DNA of 64,000 nt from Streptomyces sp. AC555_RSS877 (GTDB lineage Bacteria > Actinomycetota > Actinomycetes > Streptomycetales > Streptomycetaceae), in NCBI RefSeq assembly GCF_019049245.1, contig NZ_JAGMUK010000030.1, positions 186,001-250,000 on the forward strand, read 5' to 3'. The position numbers and the translations under genes were made by a program. Shown here piece by piece: positions 28,001 to 36,114 of this stretch. Each line of letters opens with the position of its first letter. Within the stretch, counting starts at the first letter, position 1. The notes beneath the pieces were generated by a model that worked only from the letters and a program-made list of their open reading frames with translations, had not been told where the DNA came from and did not search any database.

Positions 28001-28630
28001 AAGGCCTATCTGCTCGCCCAGGAGCGGGAGATGCTCGGCCTGTACGTCTCCGACCACCCGCTCTTCGGCCTGGAGCACGTGCTGTCCGACAAGGCCGACG
28101 CGGGCATCGCCCAGCTCACCGGAGGTGAGCACTCCGACGGCGCGGTCGTCACCATCGGCGGCATCATCTCCGGCCTCCAGCGCAAGATGACCAAGCAGGG
28201 CAACGCCTGGGCCATCGCCACGGTCGAGGACCTGGCCGGCTCCATCGAGTGCATGTTCTTCCCGGCGACCTACCAGCTCGTGTCCACGCAACTCGTCGAG
28301 GACGCCGTGGTGTTCGTCAAGGGACGCCTGGACAAGCGGGAGGACGTGCCCCGGCTCGTCGCGATGGAGCTCCAGGTGCCGGACCTGTCGAACGCGGGCA
28401 CCAACGCGCCCGTGATCCTCACCATCCCGGCCACCCGGGTCACCCCGCCGATGGTCAGCCGGCTCGGCGAGATCCTCAGCCACCACAAGGGCGACAGCGA
28501 GGTCCGGATCAAGCTCCAGGGCCCGCGCAAGACGACCGTGCTGCGCCTGGACCGGCACCGCGTGAAGCCGGATCCGGCACTCTTCGGCGACCTGAAGGTG
28601 CTGCTCGGTCCGTCCTGCCTGGCCGGTTGA
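25091..28630 (+). CDS. dnaE: DNA polymerase III alpha subunit
   Basis: A 1179-residue replicative polymerase. The N-terminal PHP domain keeps HVHTQYSLLDGA and MSDHGNLHGAY, residues that in mycobacterial DnaE1 support metal-dependent 3'-5' proofreading. The palm has the catalytic aspartates in MPDVDIDFDERRR (about residues 414-426). A probable clamp-binding motif QFDLFGG lies near residue 940, followed by an OB domain. GTG 25091 is preceded by GGAGG. It is transcribed alone and ends in a strong terminator. Confidence 0.98.
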   Translation: MSKPPFTHLHVHTQYSLLDGAARLKDMFNACNEMGMTHIAMSDHGNLHGAYDFFHTAKKAGVTPIIGIEAYVAPESRRNKRKIQWGQPHQKRDDVSGSGGYTHKTIWAANAKGLHNLFKLSSDAYAEGWLQKWPRMDKETISQWSEGLIASTGCPSGELQTRLRLGQFDEALKAASEYQDIFGKDRYFLELMDHGIEIEHRVRDGLLEIGKKLGIPPLVTNDSHYTYAHESVAHDALLCIQTGKNLSDPDRFRFDGTGYYLKSTDEMYAIDSSDAWQEGCANTLLVAEQIDTAGMFEAKNLMPKFDIPEGFTEVTWFKEEVRRGMERRFPGGVPEDRQKQVEYEMDVIIQMGFPGYFLVVADFIMWAKNQGIAVGPGRGSAAGSIVAYAMGITDLDPIPHGLIFERFLNPERVSMPDVDIDFDERRRVEVIRYVTEKYGADKVAMIGTYGKIKAKNAIKDSARVLGYPYAMGDRLTKAMPADVLGKGIDLNGITDPSHPRYSEAGEIRAMYENEPDVKKVIDTAKGVEGLVRQMGVHAAGVIMSSEPIVDHAPIWVRHTDGVTITQWDYPQCESLGLLKMDFLGLRNLTIMDDAIKMVKANKGVDLEMLALPLDDPKTFELLCRGDTLGVFQFDGGPMRSLLRQMQPDNFEDISAVSALYRPGPMGMNSHINYAERKNGRQEITPIHKELEEPLEEVLAVTYGLIVYQEQVQKAAQIIAGYSLGEADILRRVMGKKKPDELAKNFVLFQEGAKKKGYSDEAIQALWDVLVPFAGYAFNKAHSAAYGLVSYWTAYLKANYPAEYMAALLTSVKDDKDKSAVYLNECRRMGIKVLPPNVNESMSNFAAQGDDVILFGLSAVRNVGTNVVESIIKSRNAKGKYASFPDYLDKVEAVVCNKRTTESLIKAGAFDSMGHTRKGLTAHFEPMIDNVVAVKRKEAEGQFDLFGGMGEEETSEPGFGLDVEFTTDEWDKAYLLAQEREMLGLYVSDHPLFGLEHVLSDKADAGIAQLTGGEHSDGAVVTIGGIISGLQRKMTKQGNAWAIATVEDLAGSIECMFFPATYQLVSTQLVEDAVVFVKGRLDKREDVPRLVAMELQVPDLSNAGTNAPVILTIPATRVTPPMVSRLGEILSHHKGDSEVRIKLQGPRKTTVLRLDRHRVKPDPALFGDLKVLLGPSCLAG

Positions 28631-28661
28631 GCGGCTGACCGGCCGGGCAACTGACGTACGC

Positions 28662-28693
28662 GAGGGGCGCGCCCATGATCGGGTGCGCCCCTC
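28662..28693 (+). terminator. Terminator after dnaE
   Basis: A 13-bp stem with a single G-U pair (28662-28674 with 28681-28693) and a 6-base loop lies 31 bases after the dnaE stop. A second small hairpin (28706-28722) lies between this and the converging small gene. Confidence 0.8.
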
Positions 28694-28731
28694 GGTGTGT
28701 GCCCGGGCTGCAACAGCCCGTGACATGAAGG

Positions 28732-28896
28732 TCAGTTGTGACCGAAGCGCTTCTCGCGGCTCTTGCGGGCCATGTCGCCGGGTGTCACCTGCGTGGCAGG
28801 TGACGGGCTCTGCGGCTCCACCGTGGGCTGCTGGACCGTCTGGTGACCACGCTCGGACGGCGACTGCTTACGTTCACGGTTCTTGTTCTTGGCCAT
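28732..28896 (-). CDS. Small basic hydrophilic protein
   Basis: A 54-residue protein starting MAKNKNRERKQSPSERGHQ and ending MARKSREKRFGHN, with a Pro/Gln/Ser-rich middle. It has no membrane segment. ATG 28896 has a clear CAGGAGG site 7 bases upstream, and codon choice is normal, which is why I accept it despite its size. Similar short proteins are common next to dnaE in Streptomyces; no function is known to me. Confidence 0.7.
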   Translation of the reverse strand: MAKNKNRERKQSPSERGHQTVQQPTVEPQSPSPATQVTPGDMARKSREKRFGHN

Positions 28897-29118
28897 GGTG
28901 CTGCCTCCTGTGGGGGATCTAGGGGCCAGGGCCGGGACCAGATTCACATAGGCTGACAAGGAGCGCATGTCGGATAATTACCGTCTGTGACAGGGCTCGT
29001 CGGGGAGCGATACCTCGAAACGCCACGCCGAAGATCGAGTTCGGGCCGTTAACCCCCGCACGGTCGGGCAGACTCGAAGGAAGCCCGAAGCAAACCTCCC
29101 GGAAAGAGGGTGGATCGC

Positions 29119-30336
29119 GTGGACCGCTGCATCGTCCTGGTGGACGCCGGGTATCTGCTGGGGGCCGCCGCCAGTCTCCTCGCCGGGGAGCCCTCGCGGT
29201 CCCGCATCACCGTCGACCACGCCGCCCTCATCCAGGGCCTGCGAGAACGCGCCGAGTCCGACACGGAACGGCCCCTGCTGCGCATCTACTGGTTCGACGG
29301 CGCCCCCGACCGCGTCCCGCAGCCCGAGCACCGCAGGCTGCGCGTGATGCCCCGGGTCACCGTCCGGCTCGGCGCCCTGACCCGCAGCGACGGACGCTGG
29401 GCCCAGAAGGGCGTGGACGCCGCGATGCACGCCGAGCTGACCGAACTGGCCCGTAACCGTGCCTGCTCCGACGTCGTCCTGGTGACCGGCGACGGGGATC
29501 TGTTGCCGGGCATGATGGCCGCCAAGGAGCACGGGGTCGCCGTACACCTGTGGGCCGTGCAGGCCGCCGACGGGGACTACAACCAGTCCGAGGACCTGGT
29601 CGCCGAGGCCGACGAGAGGCGTGTGCTGGACCGTACGTGGATCACCAAGGCCGTACGCGCCAAGGACATCGGCGGGATCTGCGCGCCGGCGCCTGTGCCG
29701 CGGCCCGAGATCGCCGCGATCCTCTCCGCGCCGCTGCCCGAGTCCGGGCACGCCGCGCAGGCCGAGCGGCCCGTCGAGGAGGAGCACGCCCCGGCGGCCA
29801 CCGTCTCGGAGAACGGGACGCAGGAGCGGGCCCCCGCGGCCAAGGGCGTGCCCACGCCGAAGGACCTGGCCGCGCTGCGCGCGCCCGGCCTGCAGCCCGC
29901 CCAGCCGCCGCCGACCGCGACCCTGCGCTGGTCCTCCGACAAAGGGTGGGTCGACCGGCCCGGCGGCGCGGCCGAGCCTCCCGAGGTCGCCTCGATGCCG
30001 ACGCTCGCCCAGGTGACCACGGCGGAGCAGCGGTGGGCCGACCGGGAGGAGGACATCACGACCGTCGGCGGAGACCCGTTCGAGGTCGGGCAGGTGTTCG
30101 CGCGGCGCTGGATGGAGCGGCTCGGGGACCAGGTCCACCTGCAGAAACTGTCCGGGATGTACCCGCGGATCCCGCACCGGATCGACGGGGAGCTGCTGCG
30201 GTACGCGGCGCGCTTCGGGCTGCTCGCGCACAAGGACGACCAGATCGACGAGCACGACCGTTATGCGATCCGGGCCGGGTTCTGGCGGGAGATCGACGTG
30301 CGGACGGCCGCCGAGCACGCGCCCGCGGGGGAGTGA
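29119..30336 (+). CDS. NYN-domain protein (PIN-like RNase fold)
   Basis: A 405-residue protein. The N-terminal NYN domain (about residues 1-165) starts CIVLVDAGYLLG and contains VVLVTGDGDLLPGMMAAKEHG, giving the acidic residues expected for a metal-dependent nuclease site. A Pro/Ala-rich linker (about 195-270) joins a C-terminal domain (about 300-395, RRWMERLGDQVHLQKLSGMYPRIP) that resembles a winged-helix/LOTUS-like module. An RNA-processing or RNA-decay role is inferred. GTG 29119 is 8 bases after AGAGGG; GTG 29110 lies too close to that site. Confidence 0.82.
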   Translation: MDRCIVLVDAGYLLGAAASLLAGEPSRSRITVDHAALIQGLRERAESDTERPLLRIYWFDGAPDRVPQPEHRRLRVMPRVTVRLGALTRSDGRWAQKGVDAAMHAELTELARNRACSDVVLVTGDGDLLPGMMAAKEHGVAVHLWAVQAADGDYNQSEDLVAEADERRVLDRTWITKAVRAKDIGGICAPAPVPRPEIAAILSAPLPESGHAAQAERPVEEEHAPAATVSENGTQERAPAAKGVPTPKDLAALRAPGLQPAQPPPTATLRWSSDKGWVDRPGGAAEPPEVASMPTLAQVTTAEQRWADREEDITTVGGDPFEVGQVFARRWMERLGDQVHLQKLSGMYPRIPHRIDGELLRYAARFGLLAHKDDQIDEHDRYAIRAGFWREIDVRTAAEHAPAGE

Positions 30337-30400
30337 GATCTTTACCGCGGTATGTGCCGTAAGGGGCCGACCCGGGAGCGGACCGGCGTCGCGGACCCCG

Positions 30401-30406
30401 TAGTCT
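30401..30406 (+). promoter_or_regulatory. -10 element for a probably leaderless ABC-transporter mRNA
   Basis: TAGTCT ends 8 bases before GTG 30415 and there is no ribosome site between them, so transcription probably begins at or next to the start codon. A -35 element is not clear. Confidence 0.45.
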
Positions 30407-30414
30407 CGTCCCTT

Positions 30415-31434
30415 GTGAGTACGCGCGCGGCACAGGCACTTCGGCACGGTGACGATGTCGTGTGCGCCGTGCGCGGGCTGACGAAGACCTATCCGGCGGC
30501 CCGGGGCCGGCGGGGCGTTCCGGCAACGCCCGAAGTGAGGGCCACCGACGACGTACGGCTGGAGATCAGGCGCGGCGAGATCTTCGGGCTCCTCGGGCCG
30601 AACGGCGCCGGGAAGACCACCCTCGTCCGGCAGCTGACCGGGCTGATGCGGCCCGACCGCGGCAGCGTCGAGATCCTCGGCCACGACATCGTGCGCCATC
30701 CCGAGCGGGCCTCGCGGATCCTCGCCTACCTCGGGCAGGAGTCCACCGCCCTCGACGACCTGACCGTCTCGCTCGCCGCCGAGACCACCGGACGGCTGCG
30801 CGGGCTGGAGACGGCACAGGCGCGGGCCGAGCGGGACGCCGTACTCGAGGAGCTGGGGCTCACCCCGCTCGCCGGGCGGCCGCTCAGGAAACTCTCCGGC
30901 GGGCAGCGCCGGCTCGCCTGCTTCGCCGCGACGCTGGTCGGGGCGCGGCCGCTGCTCGTCCTCGACGAGCCCACCAGCGGCATGGACCCCGTGGCGCGGC
31001 GCGCGGTGTGGTCCGCCGTCGACCGGCGCCGGGCCGAGCACGGCACGACCGTGCTGCTGGTCACGCACAACGTCATCGAGGCCGAGACGGTCCTCGACCG
31101 GGTCGCCGTCCTCGACCGGGGACGGGTGATCGCCTGTGACACCCCCACCGGTCTCAAGGAGCAGGTCGCCGGCGAGGTGCGGGTCGACCTGGTGTGGCGC
31201 GAGTCCGCCCCGCTGCACGTCCCGGAGGTGGCCGCGCTGCGGGACCGGGCCGTGGAGTCCGGACGCCGCTGGACGCTGCGGCTCGCCCCCGAGGAGGCCC
31301 GTACGGTCGTCGCCACGGTCACCGGCGGGGCCGCGTTCGCCGCACTGGACGACTTCACGCTGACCACGCCGAGCCTGGAGGACGTGTACCTGGCGCTGGG
31401 CGGCGCCGCACGGCAGGGGCTGGTGAAGGTGTGA
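30415..31434 (+). CDS. ABC exporter ATP-binding protein
   Basis: A 339-residue ATPase subunit. Walker A is GLLGPNGAGKTTL (about residues 59-71), the signature is LSGGQRRL (about 160-167) and Walker B LLVLDEPTSGMDP (about 179-191), then the H-loop THNVIEAE. A C-terminal domain of about 90 residues follows the ATPase core, as in drug-exporter type (DrrA-like) subunits. GTG 30415 is preferred over the in-frame ATG 30352 because of the -10 box 8 bases before it. It pairs with the permease starting 82 bases later. Confidence 0.88.
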   Translation: MSTRAAQALRHGDDVVCAVRGLTKTYPAARGRRGVPATPEVRATDDVRLEIRRGEIFGLLGPNGAGKTTLVRQLTGLMRPDRGSVEILGHDIVRHPERASRILAYLGQESTALDDLTVSLAAETTGRLRGLETAQARAERDAVLEELGLTPLAGRPLRKLSGGQRRLACFAATLVGARPLLVLDEPTSGMDPVARRAVWSAVDRRRAEHGTTVLLVTHNVIEAETVLDRVAVLDRGRVIACDTPTGLKEQVAGEVRVDLVWRESAPLHVPEVAALRDRAVESGRRWTLRLAPEEARTVVATVTGGAAFAALDDFTLTTPSLEDVYLALGGAARQGLVKV

Positions 31435-31516
31435 GCACGTTGAGTACACGAACCGCCGTATCCGTACCGGACGGGACGACTGCCGGAGTGAAACCGAGTA
31501 AGGGGAGCCGCGCGAC

Positions 31517-32338
31517 GTGAGTGTCGTACCCGCCGAGGTTCTGCCGGGCAGCGTCCTGGCCGTGGAGGAGACGGTCCGGGAGGCGGCCGAGCTCGGACCG
31601 CGCGCACGGCTGTGGCCGGCGCTCGCGGCCGTGTACCGGGCACAGCTGTCCCGAGCGCGGGTGGCGCGGATCCCGCTGCTGTTCGTCGCGACCTTCCAGT
31701 CGATCGGGATCATGATCCTGATGCGGGGGGTCGTGGACGGCGGGGGCGAGGCACAGGCCGTGGTCGCCGGGTCGTCGGTGCTCGTCGTCGCCTTCGTCGC
31801 GCTCAACCTGCTCGCCCAGTACTTCGGCCAGCTGCGCGCCAGCGGCGGCCTCGACCACTACGCGACGCTCCCCGTGCCGCCGGCGGCGGTGGTGCTCGGG
31901 GCGGCGGGCGCGTACGCGTCCTTCACTGTGCCGGGGACCGTGGCCACCGCGGTCTTCGGATGCGTGCTGTTCGGACTGCCGCTCGCGAACCTGTGGGTGC
32001 TGCTGGCCGTCATCCCGCTCGCGGGCGCCGCGCTCGCCGGGCTCGGGGCCGCGCTCGGACTGCTCGCGCCGCGTCCGGAACTGGCCACACTGCTCGGACA
32101 GCTGGGCATGTCCGCGGCGCTGCTGCTCGGCGTCCTGCCCGCGGAACGGATGCCGGAGGCCGTGCGGTTCACGCGGGACCTGCTGCCGTCGACGTACGGC
32201 GTCGAGGCCTTCGCCCGGACCTTCGAGCCGAACCCCGACTGGGCGTTCGTGCTCGGTGATCTCGCGGTGTGCGCCGGGGTCGGCGTGGTCTCGCTGGCCG
32301 TCGCCACCTGGGCCTACCGCCGGGCGGCCGTCCGATGA
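31517..32338 (+). CDS. ABC-2-type exporter permease
   Basis: A 273-residue membrane protein with about six hydrophobic segments, beginning IPLLFVATFQSIGIMILM near residue 52 and ending LAVCAGVGVVSLAVATWAY. Between them lies LPSTYGVEAFARTF, like the periplasm-facing region of ABC-2 permeases. With the preceding ATPase it forms a two-gene exporter. GTG 31517 follows AAGGGGAG by 9 bases. The transported compound is unknown. Confidence 0.82.
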   Translation: MSVVPAEVLPGSVLAVEETVREAAELGPRARLWPALAAVYRAQLSRARVARIPLLFVATFQSIGIMILMRGVVDGGGEAQAVVAGSSVLVVAFVALNLLAQYFGQLRASGGLDHYATLPVPPAAVVLGAAGAYASFTVPGTVATAVFGCVLFGLPLANLWVLLAVIPLAGAALAGLGAALGLLAPRPELATLLGQLGMSAALLLGVLPAERMPEAVRFTRDLLPSTYGVEAFARTFEPNPDWAFVLGDLAVCAGVGVVSLAVATWAYRRAAVR

Positions 32339-32372
32339 CGCACCGCACAGGCGGGCCTGGCACGATGTCAGA

Positions 32373-33077
32373 GTGACCGCACCGTTGACTCCTCCTCCGC
32401 CGCCCCACGAACACTCCTCGCACAGCGCGTGGCAGTCCGCGCCTCCCGGGTACGCGGCCCCCGCGCCGGACGCCCCGTACGGCGCGCACGGTTCGTACGG
32501 ACAGGACGGTCCCGGGATGAAGACCGAGGTGCGGGAGGCCGCCGTCATCACGGTGGCGGTGGCGCTCGGCGGGGTCCTGTTCGGGGTGCTGTGGTGGTGG
32601 CTGGCGCCGCACGTGCCGCTGGTCGGCGGTCTGGACGAGCAGGGGAACTGGGTCGTCTTCCTCAAGGACACCGAGGGCGAACAGGCGATCGGTGTCGATG
32701 GAACGTTCACTCTGCTGGCGTCGGCCTTCGGCGCGGTGAGTGCGCTGGCCGTGTTCCTCGTGCGCAGGCGCGGTGGAGTGCCCTTGGTCGTGGCGCTCAC
32801 CGTCGGCGGGCTGCTCGCGTCGCTGCTGGCCTGGCGGCTCGGGGTGTGGCTGGGGCCGACCCAGGACGTCATCGCGCACGCCAAGGACGCGGGCAAGGGC
32901 GTCACGTTCTCGGCGCCGCTGGAGCTGGGGGCGAAGGGGGCCTTGATGGCCTGGTCGCTGGCCGCACTGGTGGTGCATCTGGGGCTGACGGCACTGTTCG
33001 GGCCCCGGGACCCGGATCCGTACGTCCACCAGCAGGGCCCGGTTCCGAAGGACGGCTACGGGACCCCGCAGGCGTGA
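32373..33077 (+). CDS. DUF2567-family membrane protein
   Basis: A 234-residue protein. A Pro/His/Ser/Tyr-rich cytoplasmic N-terminus (about 50 residues) precedes four membrane helices (near residues 55-75, 110-130, 137-157 and 190-208). Between helices 1 and 2 is a short outside loop DEQGNWVVFLKDTEGEQ. Sequence and layout match the actinobacterial DUF2567 family, whose role is unknown. GTG 32373 has CACGAT six bases upstream, a weak leaderless-type -10. It lies 34 bases after the permease. Confidence 0.75.
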   Translation: MTAPLTPPPPPHEHSSHSAWQSAPPGYAAPAPDAPYGAHGSYGQDGPGMKTEVREAAVITVAVALGGVLFGVLWWWLAPHVPLVGGLDEQGNWVVFLKDTEGEQAIGVDGTFTLLASAFGAVSALAVFLVRRRGGVPLVVALTVGGLLASLLAWRLGVWLGPTQDVIAHAKDAGKGVTFSAPLELGAKGALMAWSLAALVVHLGLTALFGPRDPDPYVHQQGPVPKDGYGTPQA

Positions 33078-33224
33078 CCGTCGACCAGGCGAACCGCCTC
33101 CCGTGATGCGAGCGACCCCTCTTGGTGCGCCACTCGCGTTTGCGCGTGGGCTTCGACATGCCCCTCGTACTCAACCGAGCAACCGGCCCACGTCGAGGGC
33201 TCACGCCCGCCGAGGGTGTCTGGT

Positions 33225-33680
33225 CACGCGCGCCCGAGGGGCGAGGGGGCAGGCGTGCCCGCCCTCGGTTGACGGGGTGGCACGCCCGCCCTCGGGTTGA
33301 GGGTGGATGCAAGCCCTCGGGTCGAGGGGCCAGGCGCGCCCTCGGTTGACGGGGTGGCGCGCCGCAGGTCGAGGGGCCAGGCGCGCCCTCGGTTGACGGG
33401 GTGGCGCGCCGCAGGTCGAGGGGCCAGGCGCGCTCTCGGGTTGACGGGGTGGCGCGCCGCAGGTCGAGGGGCCAGGCGCGCTCTCGGGTTGACGGGGTGG
33501 CGCGCCGCAGGTCGAGGGGCCAGGCGCGCCCTCGGGTTGAGGGTGGATGCAAGCCCTCGGGTTGAGGGGCGAGGCGCGCTCTCGGGTTGAGGGGGTGGCA
33601 CGCCCGCAGGTCGAGGGGCCAGGCGCGCCCTCGGGTTGAGGGGGCACGCCCGCCCGCAGGTCGAGGGGTCACGCACGCCC
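33225..33680. repeat. Minisatellite of about 47-50 bp units
   Basis: About nine or ten imperfect tandem units fill the gap between the DUF2567 gene and ybaK. The phrase GAGGGGCCAG or a close variant recurs at 33324, 33371, 33418, 33466, 33514, 33564, 33613 and 33663, so the period is 47, 47, 48, 48, 50, 49 and 50. Each unit has a GAGGG and a CCCTC about 10 bases apart and so can fold. The period is not a fixed multiple of three, and the open frames across it are proline/arginine repeats without ribosome sites, so I treat it as non-coding. The final unit runs into the end of ybaK. Confidence 0.93.
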
Positions 33681-34172
33681 GATGGGGGCCGTCACCGCTT
33701 CGGTGAGTTTGGTCAGGTCGTCGGGGGAGAGTTCGACCTCCAGGCCGCGGCGGCCTGCCGAGACGCAGATCGTCGGGTGGGCGGAGGCCGACTCGTCCAG
33801 GACCGTGGCGAGCTTCTTGCGCTGGCCGAGCGGGGAGATGCCGCCGCGGACATAGCCGGTGGTGCGTTCCGCGAGTGCCGGGTCGGCCATCGTGGCGCGC
33901 TTGCCGCCGACCGCCGCCGCCAGTGCCTTGAGGTCCAGCTGGCCGGCCACCGGAACGACGGCGACGGTCAGGGTGCCGTCGACGTCCGCGACCAGGGTCT
34001 TGAAGACCCGCTCCGGGGAGACGCCCATCGCCTCGGCCGCCTCCTCGCCGTAGGACGGGTGGGCGGGGTCGTGGTCGTAGGAGTGGACCGTGTACGGCAC
34101 TCCCGCGGCCGTCAGGGCCACCGTCGCGGGCGTGCCGCCCGCCTGCTGCTGCTTCTTCGACTTCTTCGCCAT
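33669..34172 (-). CDS. YbaK/EbsC-family Cys-tRNA(Pro) deacylase
   Basis: A 167-residue trans-editing enzyme that removes wrongly attached cysteine (or similar) from tRNA-Pro. The active-site lysine lies in RVFKTLVADVDG (~residue 58), and GYVRGGISPLGQRKKLATVLD is the family core. The N-terminus MAKKSKKQQQ is basic. ATG 34172 follows a modest purine stretch. Its last codons reach into the end of the minisatellite region. Confidence 0.92.
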   Translation of the reverse strand: MAKKSKKQQQAGGTPATVALTAAGVPYTVHSYDHDPAHPSYGEEAAEAMGVSPERVFKTLVADVDGTLTVAVVPVAGQLDLKALAAAVGGKRATMADPALAERTTGYVRGGISPLGQRKKLATVLDESASAHPTICVSAGRRGLEVELSPDDLTKLTEAVTAPIGRA

Positions 34173-34209
34173 CGCGGCCTGATTCCGCCTGTTCCCCAGA
34201 GGTCGTACG

Positions 34210-34950
34210 TCAGTTGAGACTCGTCGGGCCGCGCGTCAGTTCCGCCGCGGGCAACGACGGCAGATTACGGATGATCGCCGTCTCCGCGCGCAGGAGTCTC
34301 AGTTCGTCGCGCAGCCGGGACGCGGTGTCCGGGGCCTGGAGCAGGCGCTGCTTGGTCGGGACGTCCAGCATCATCGCGGCGGCCACCAGGTAGGAGACCA
34401 CCGACGGTTCGTCCGGCAGGTCGGCGCCGGTGGACAGGGAGCGCTCGCGCGCGCCGGCCAGGCGCTTCTGGTACTGGCGGAAGGCCCGCAGCACGCCCTC
34501 CGCCAGCGCCCCCGCCTCCTCGCCCGGGTCCTCGGGCAGCTCCTCCAGCTCCGCCGTGAGGAACGGGCCCGACGCGTCGACCGACAGCAGCCGCACCCGG
34601 GTGGTGCCCGTCGCCAGTACCTCGAAGGTGCCGTCGGCCCCCTCCCGGATGGTCGCGGCGTCCGCGATGCAGCCGAACCCGTGGAACGCCTTGACCGGGT
34701 CGTCGCCGAAGCCGGCCCCGGCACCGTGCTCGGTCACGGCCGTCCGGTCCGGCATGCCGGGTGCGGTCGCTGCCACCTCGTGGCCGTCGCGGATCGCCAC
34801 CACGGCGAACCGGCGGGGTTCGTCCTCGGGCGTCTTCACCAACTCGCGCATCATGGCGCGATAGCGCTCCTCGAAAATGTTCAGTGGCAGCACGAGCCCC
34901 GGGAACAGCACGGAGTTCAGGGGGAAGAGCGGAAGCCGGACGGTGGTCAC
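34210..34950 (-). CDS. LON substrate-binding-domain protein
   Basis: A 246-residue protein with only the N-terminal (LAN/PUA-like) domain of Lon protease: LPLFPLNSVLFPGLVLPLNIFEERYRAMM at its start and no ATPase or protease domain. Such stand-alone proteins are common; a role in binding unfolded proteins is inferred from Lon. The second half is helical (RQYQKRLAGARERSLSTG). The start is GTG 34950 (MTTVRLPLF), 11 bases after the stop of the uncharacterised gene upstream on the same strand. Confidence 0.9.
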   Translation of the reverse strand: MTTVRLPLFPLNSVLFPGLVLPLNIFEERYRAMMRELVKTPEDEPRRFAVVAIRDGHEVAATAPGMPDRTAVTEHGAGAGFGDDPVKAFHGFGCIADAATIREGADGTFEVLATGTTRVRLLSVDASGPFLTAELEELPEDPGEEAGALAEGVLRAFRQYQKRLAGARERSLSTGADLPDEPSVVSYLVAAAMMLDVPTKQRLLQAPDTASRLRDELRLLRAETAIIRNLPSLPAAELTRGPTSLN

Positions 34951-34961
34951 GACGCAAAAGC

Positions 34962-35972
34962 CTAATGGTCGCCGGAGTGGGCGCGTCCGCCGTGCTCACT
35001 CCGTGGATGGCGGGCAGCCGTGTTCCGGCGGACCTCGTCGCGGACCTCCAGGAACCGGCCGAGCGGATCGTCCGAGAACCGGCTCCAGGGGAAGGACGTG
35101 GCGTACGGGCCGATCAGGCGCAGCTGCTCCTCGGCGTCCGCCCAGCGTTCCAGCCGTACCAGCACGTACATCAGCTTGTTCCGTACCTCCGCCGGCCAGG
35201 GGTCGGCGGCCGGGAACCCGGCGGAGAGCGCGATCGCCCGGTCGGCCGCCGCGTCCAGCCGCTCGATGGGCACCTCGGGTCCGCAGCCGTCGGTCAGGTA
35301 GGAGAAGGCCGCCCGGGCCGGCAGTGCCTGGACGAGGAAGCCGGCGGGAGCGTCCTGCGCGGCCAGATCGGCGAAGTCGAAGCACGCGTGGTGGGAGCCG
35401 TGCCACGAGGCGGCGAGGTAGCGCAGGGCGGCCACATGGCAGCCGTAGTGGTGCGGGGCACGGCGGACGGCCGCCTCCCACAACTGCTCGAAGTACTTGT
35501 GCCCGGCGTTCGCGCCACGCGCGTGGTCCAGCGCGATCCGCCACGGCACCGGATCCCGGTCGTCGCCGTGCGCGGCGGCCGTGATCAGGGGGCTGGCCTG
35601 ACGCAGCAGTTCCGCCCGCGCCGGTGACTGCCAGGCGTGATCCAGCACGAGCTGGGCGCCGATCAGCAGTGCGTCGGGATCGTAGGGCGTGGCCCTGCGC
35701 CAGTCCTCGTACCACTCGCCGCGCGAGCGGGCGAAGCCCGCGAGTCTTCGCGCGTAGCGGTCGCGGTTCTCCCAGTCGGCGTCGGTGCGGGTGGCGGCGA
35801 GCAGGTGCGCGGCGGGCTCGTACTCGCCCCGCGCGGCGGCCACGAGTGCCGGGCCGAGCCGGTCGTCGGGCGCGTCGAGGAGGACCTCGTCGTCGGCGGG
35901 CAGCGGGCCGGCGCGGCGCGAGGGCTCCCGGGGAGTCCGGGACGAGCGGATGAAGGGGGGCAGCAGAGCCAT
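34962..35972 (-). CDS. Uncharacterised soluble helical (TPR-like) protein
   Basis: A 336-residue protein that I cannot name. After a short Arg/Pro N-terminus it is almost all helical, with paired helices of about 35 residues (LLAATRTDADWENRDRYARR, FADLAAQDAPAGFLVQALPA, LMYVLVRLERWADAEEQLRL) that resemble tetratricopeptide-type repeats. The start is uncertain: ATG 35972 (MALLPPFIRSS) and ATG 35984 are both possible and neither has a strong ribosome site. It precedes the LON-domain gene by 11 bases on the same strand. Confidence 0.7.
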   Translation of the reverse strand: MALLPPFIRSSRTPREPSRRAGPLPADDEVLLDAPDDRLGPALVAAARGEYEPAAHLLAATRTDADWENRDRYARRLAGFARSRGEWYEDWRRATPYDPDALLIGAQLVLDHAWQSPARAELLRQASPLITAAAHGDDRDPVPWRIALDHARGANAGHKYFEQLWEAAVRRAPHHYGCHVAALRYLAASWHGSHHACFDFADLAAQDAPAGFLVQALPARAAFSYLTDGCGPEVPIERLDAAADRAIALSAGFPAADPWPAEVRNKLMYVLVRLERWADAEEQLRLIGPYATSFPWSRFSDDPLGRFLEVRDEVRRNTAARHPRSEHGGRAHSGDH

Positions 35973-36114
35973 GGTGCCGACCATTGAAGGTCCGCTGGTC
36001 AACGGAGCGCCAGCACGATCGGGCAACTCGTGGAAAGTTGTACGCGCCACGGTCAAGGACAGGTAAAAAGGTGACCGTTCAACAACTCCAGCCACACCAG
36101 CCCCACCACCCCCG

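Noticed and set aside
25094..28726. A 1210-codon open frame antisense to dnaE
   Set aside because: It mirrors dnaE codon structure in high-GC DNA, has no domain signals, and its composition (Val, Asp, His, Leu, Arg) is that of a third-position shadow.
33201..33676. Proline/arginine repeat proteins in the minisatellite, on both strands
   Set aside because: Frames exist only because the repeat lacks stops; units of 47-50 bases do not keep a frame, and no ribosome sites occur.
33225..33680. CRISPR array
   Set aside because: The whole 47-50 bp unit is repeated; there are no unique spacers and no cas genes. The same holds for 48344-48488.
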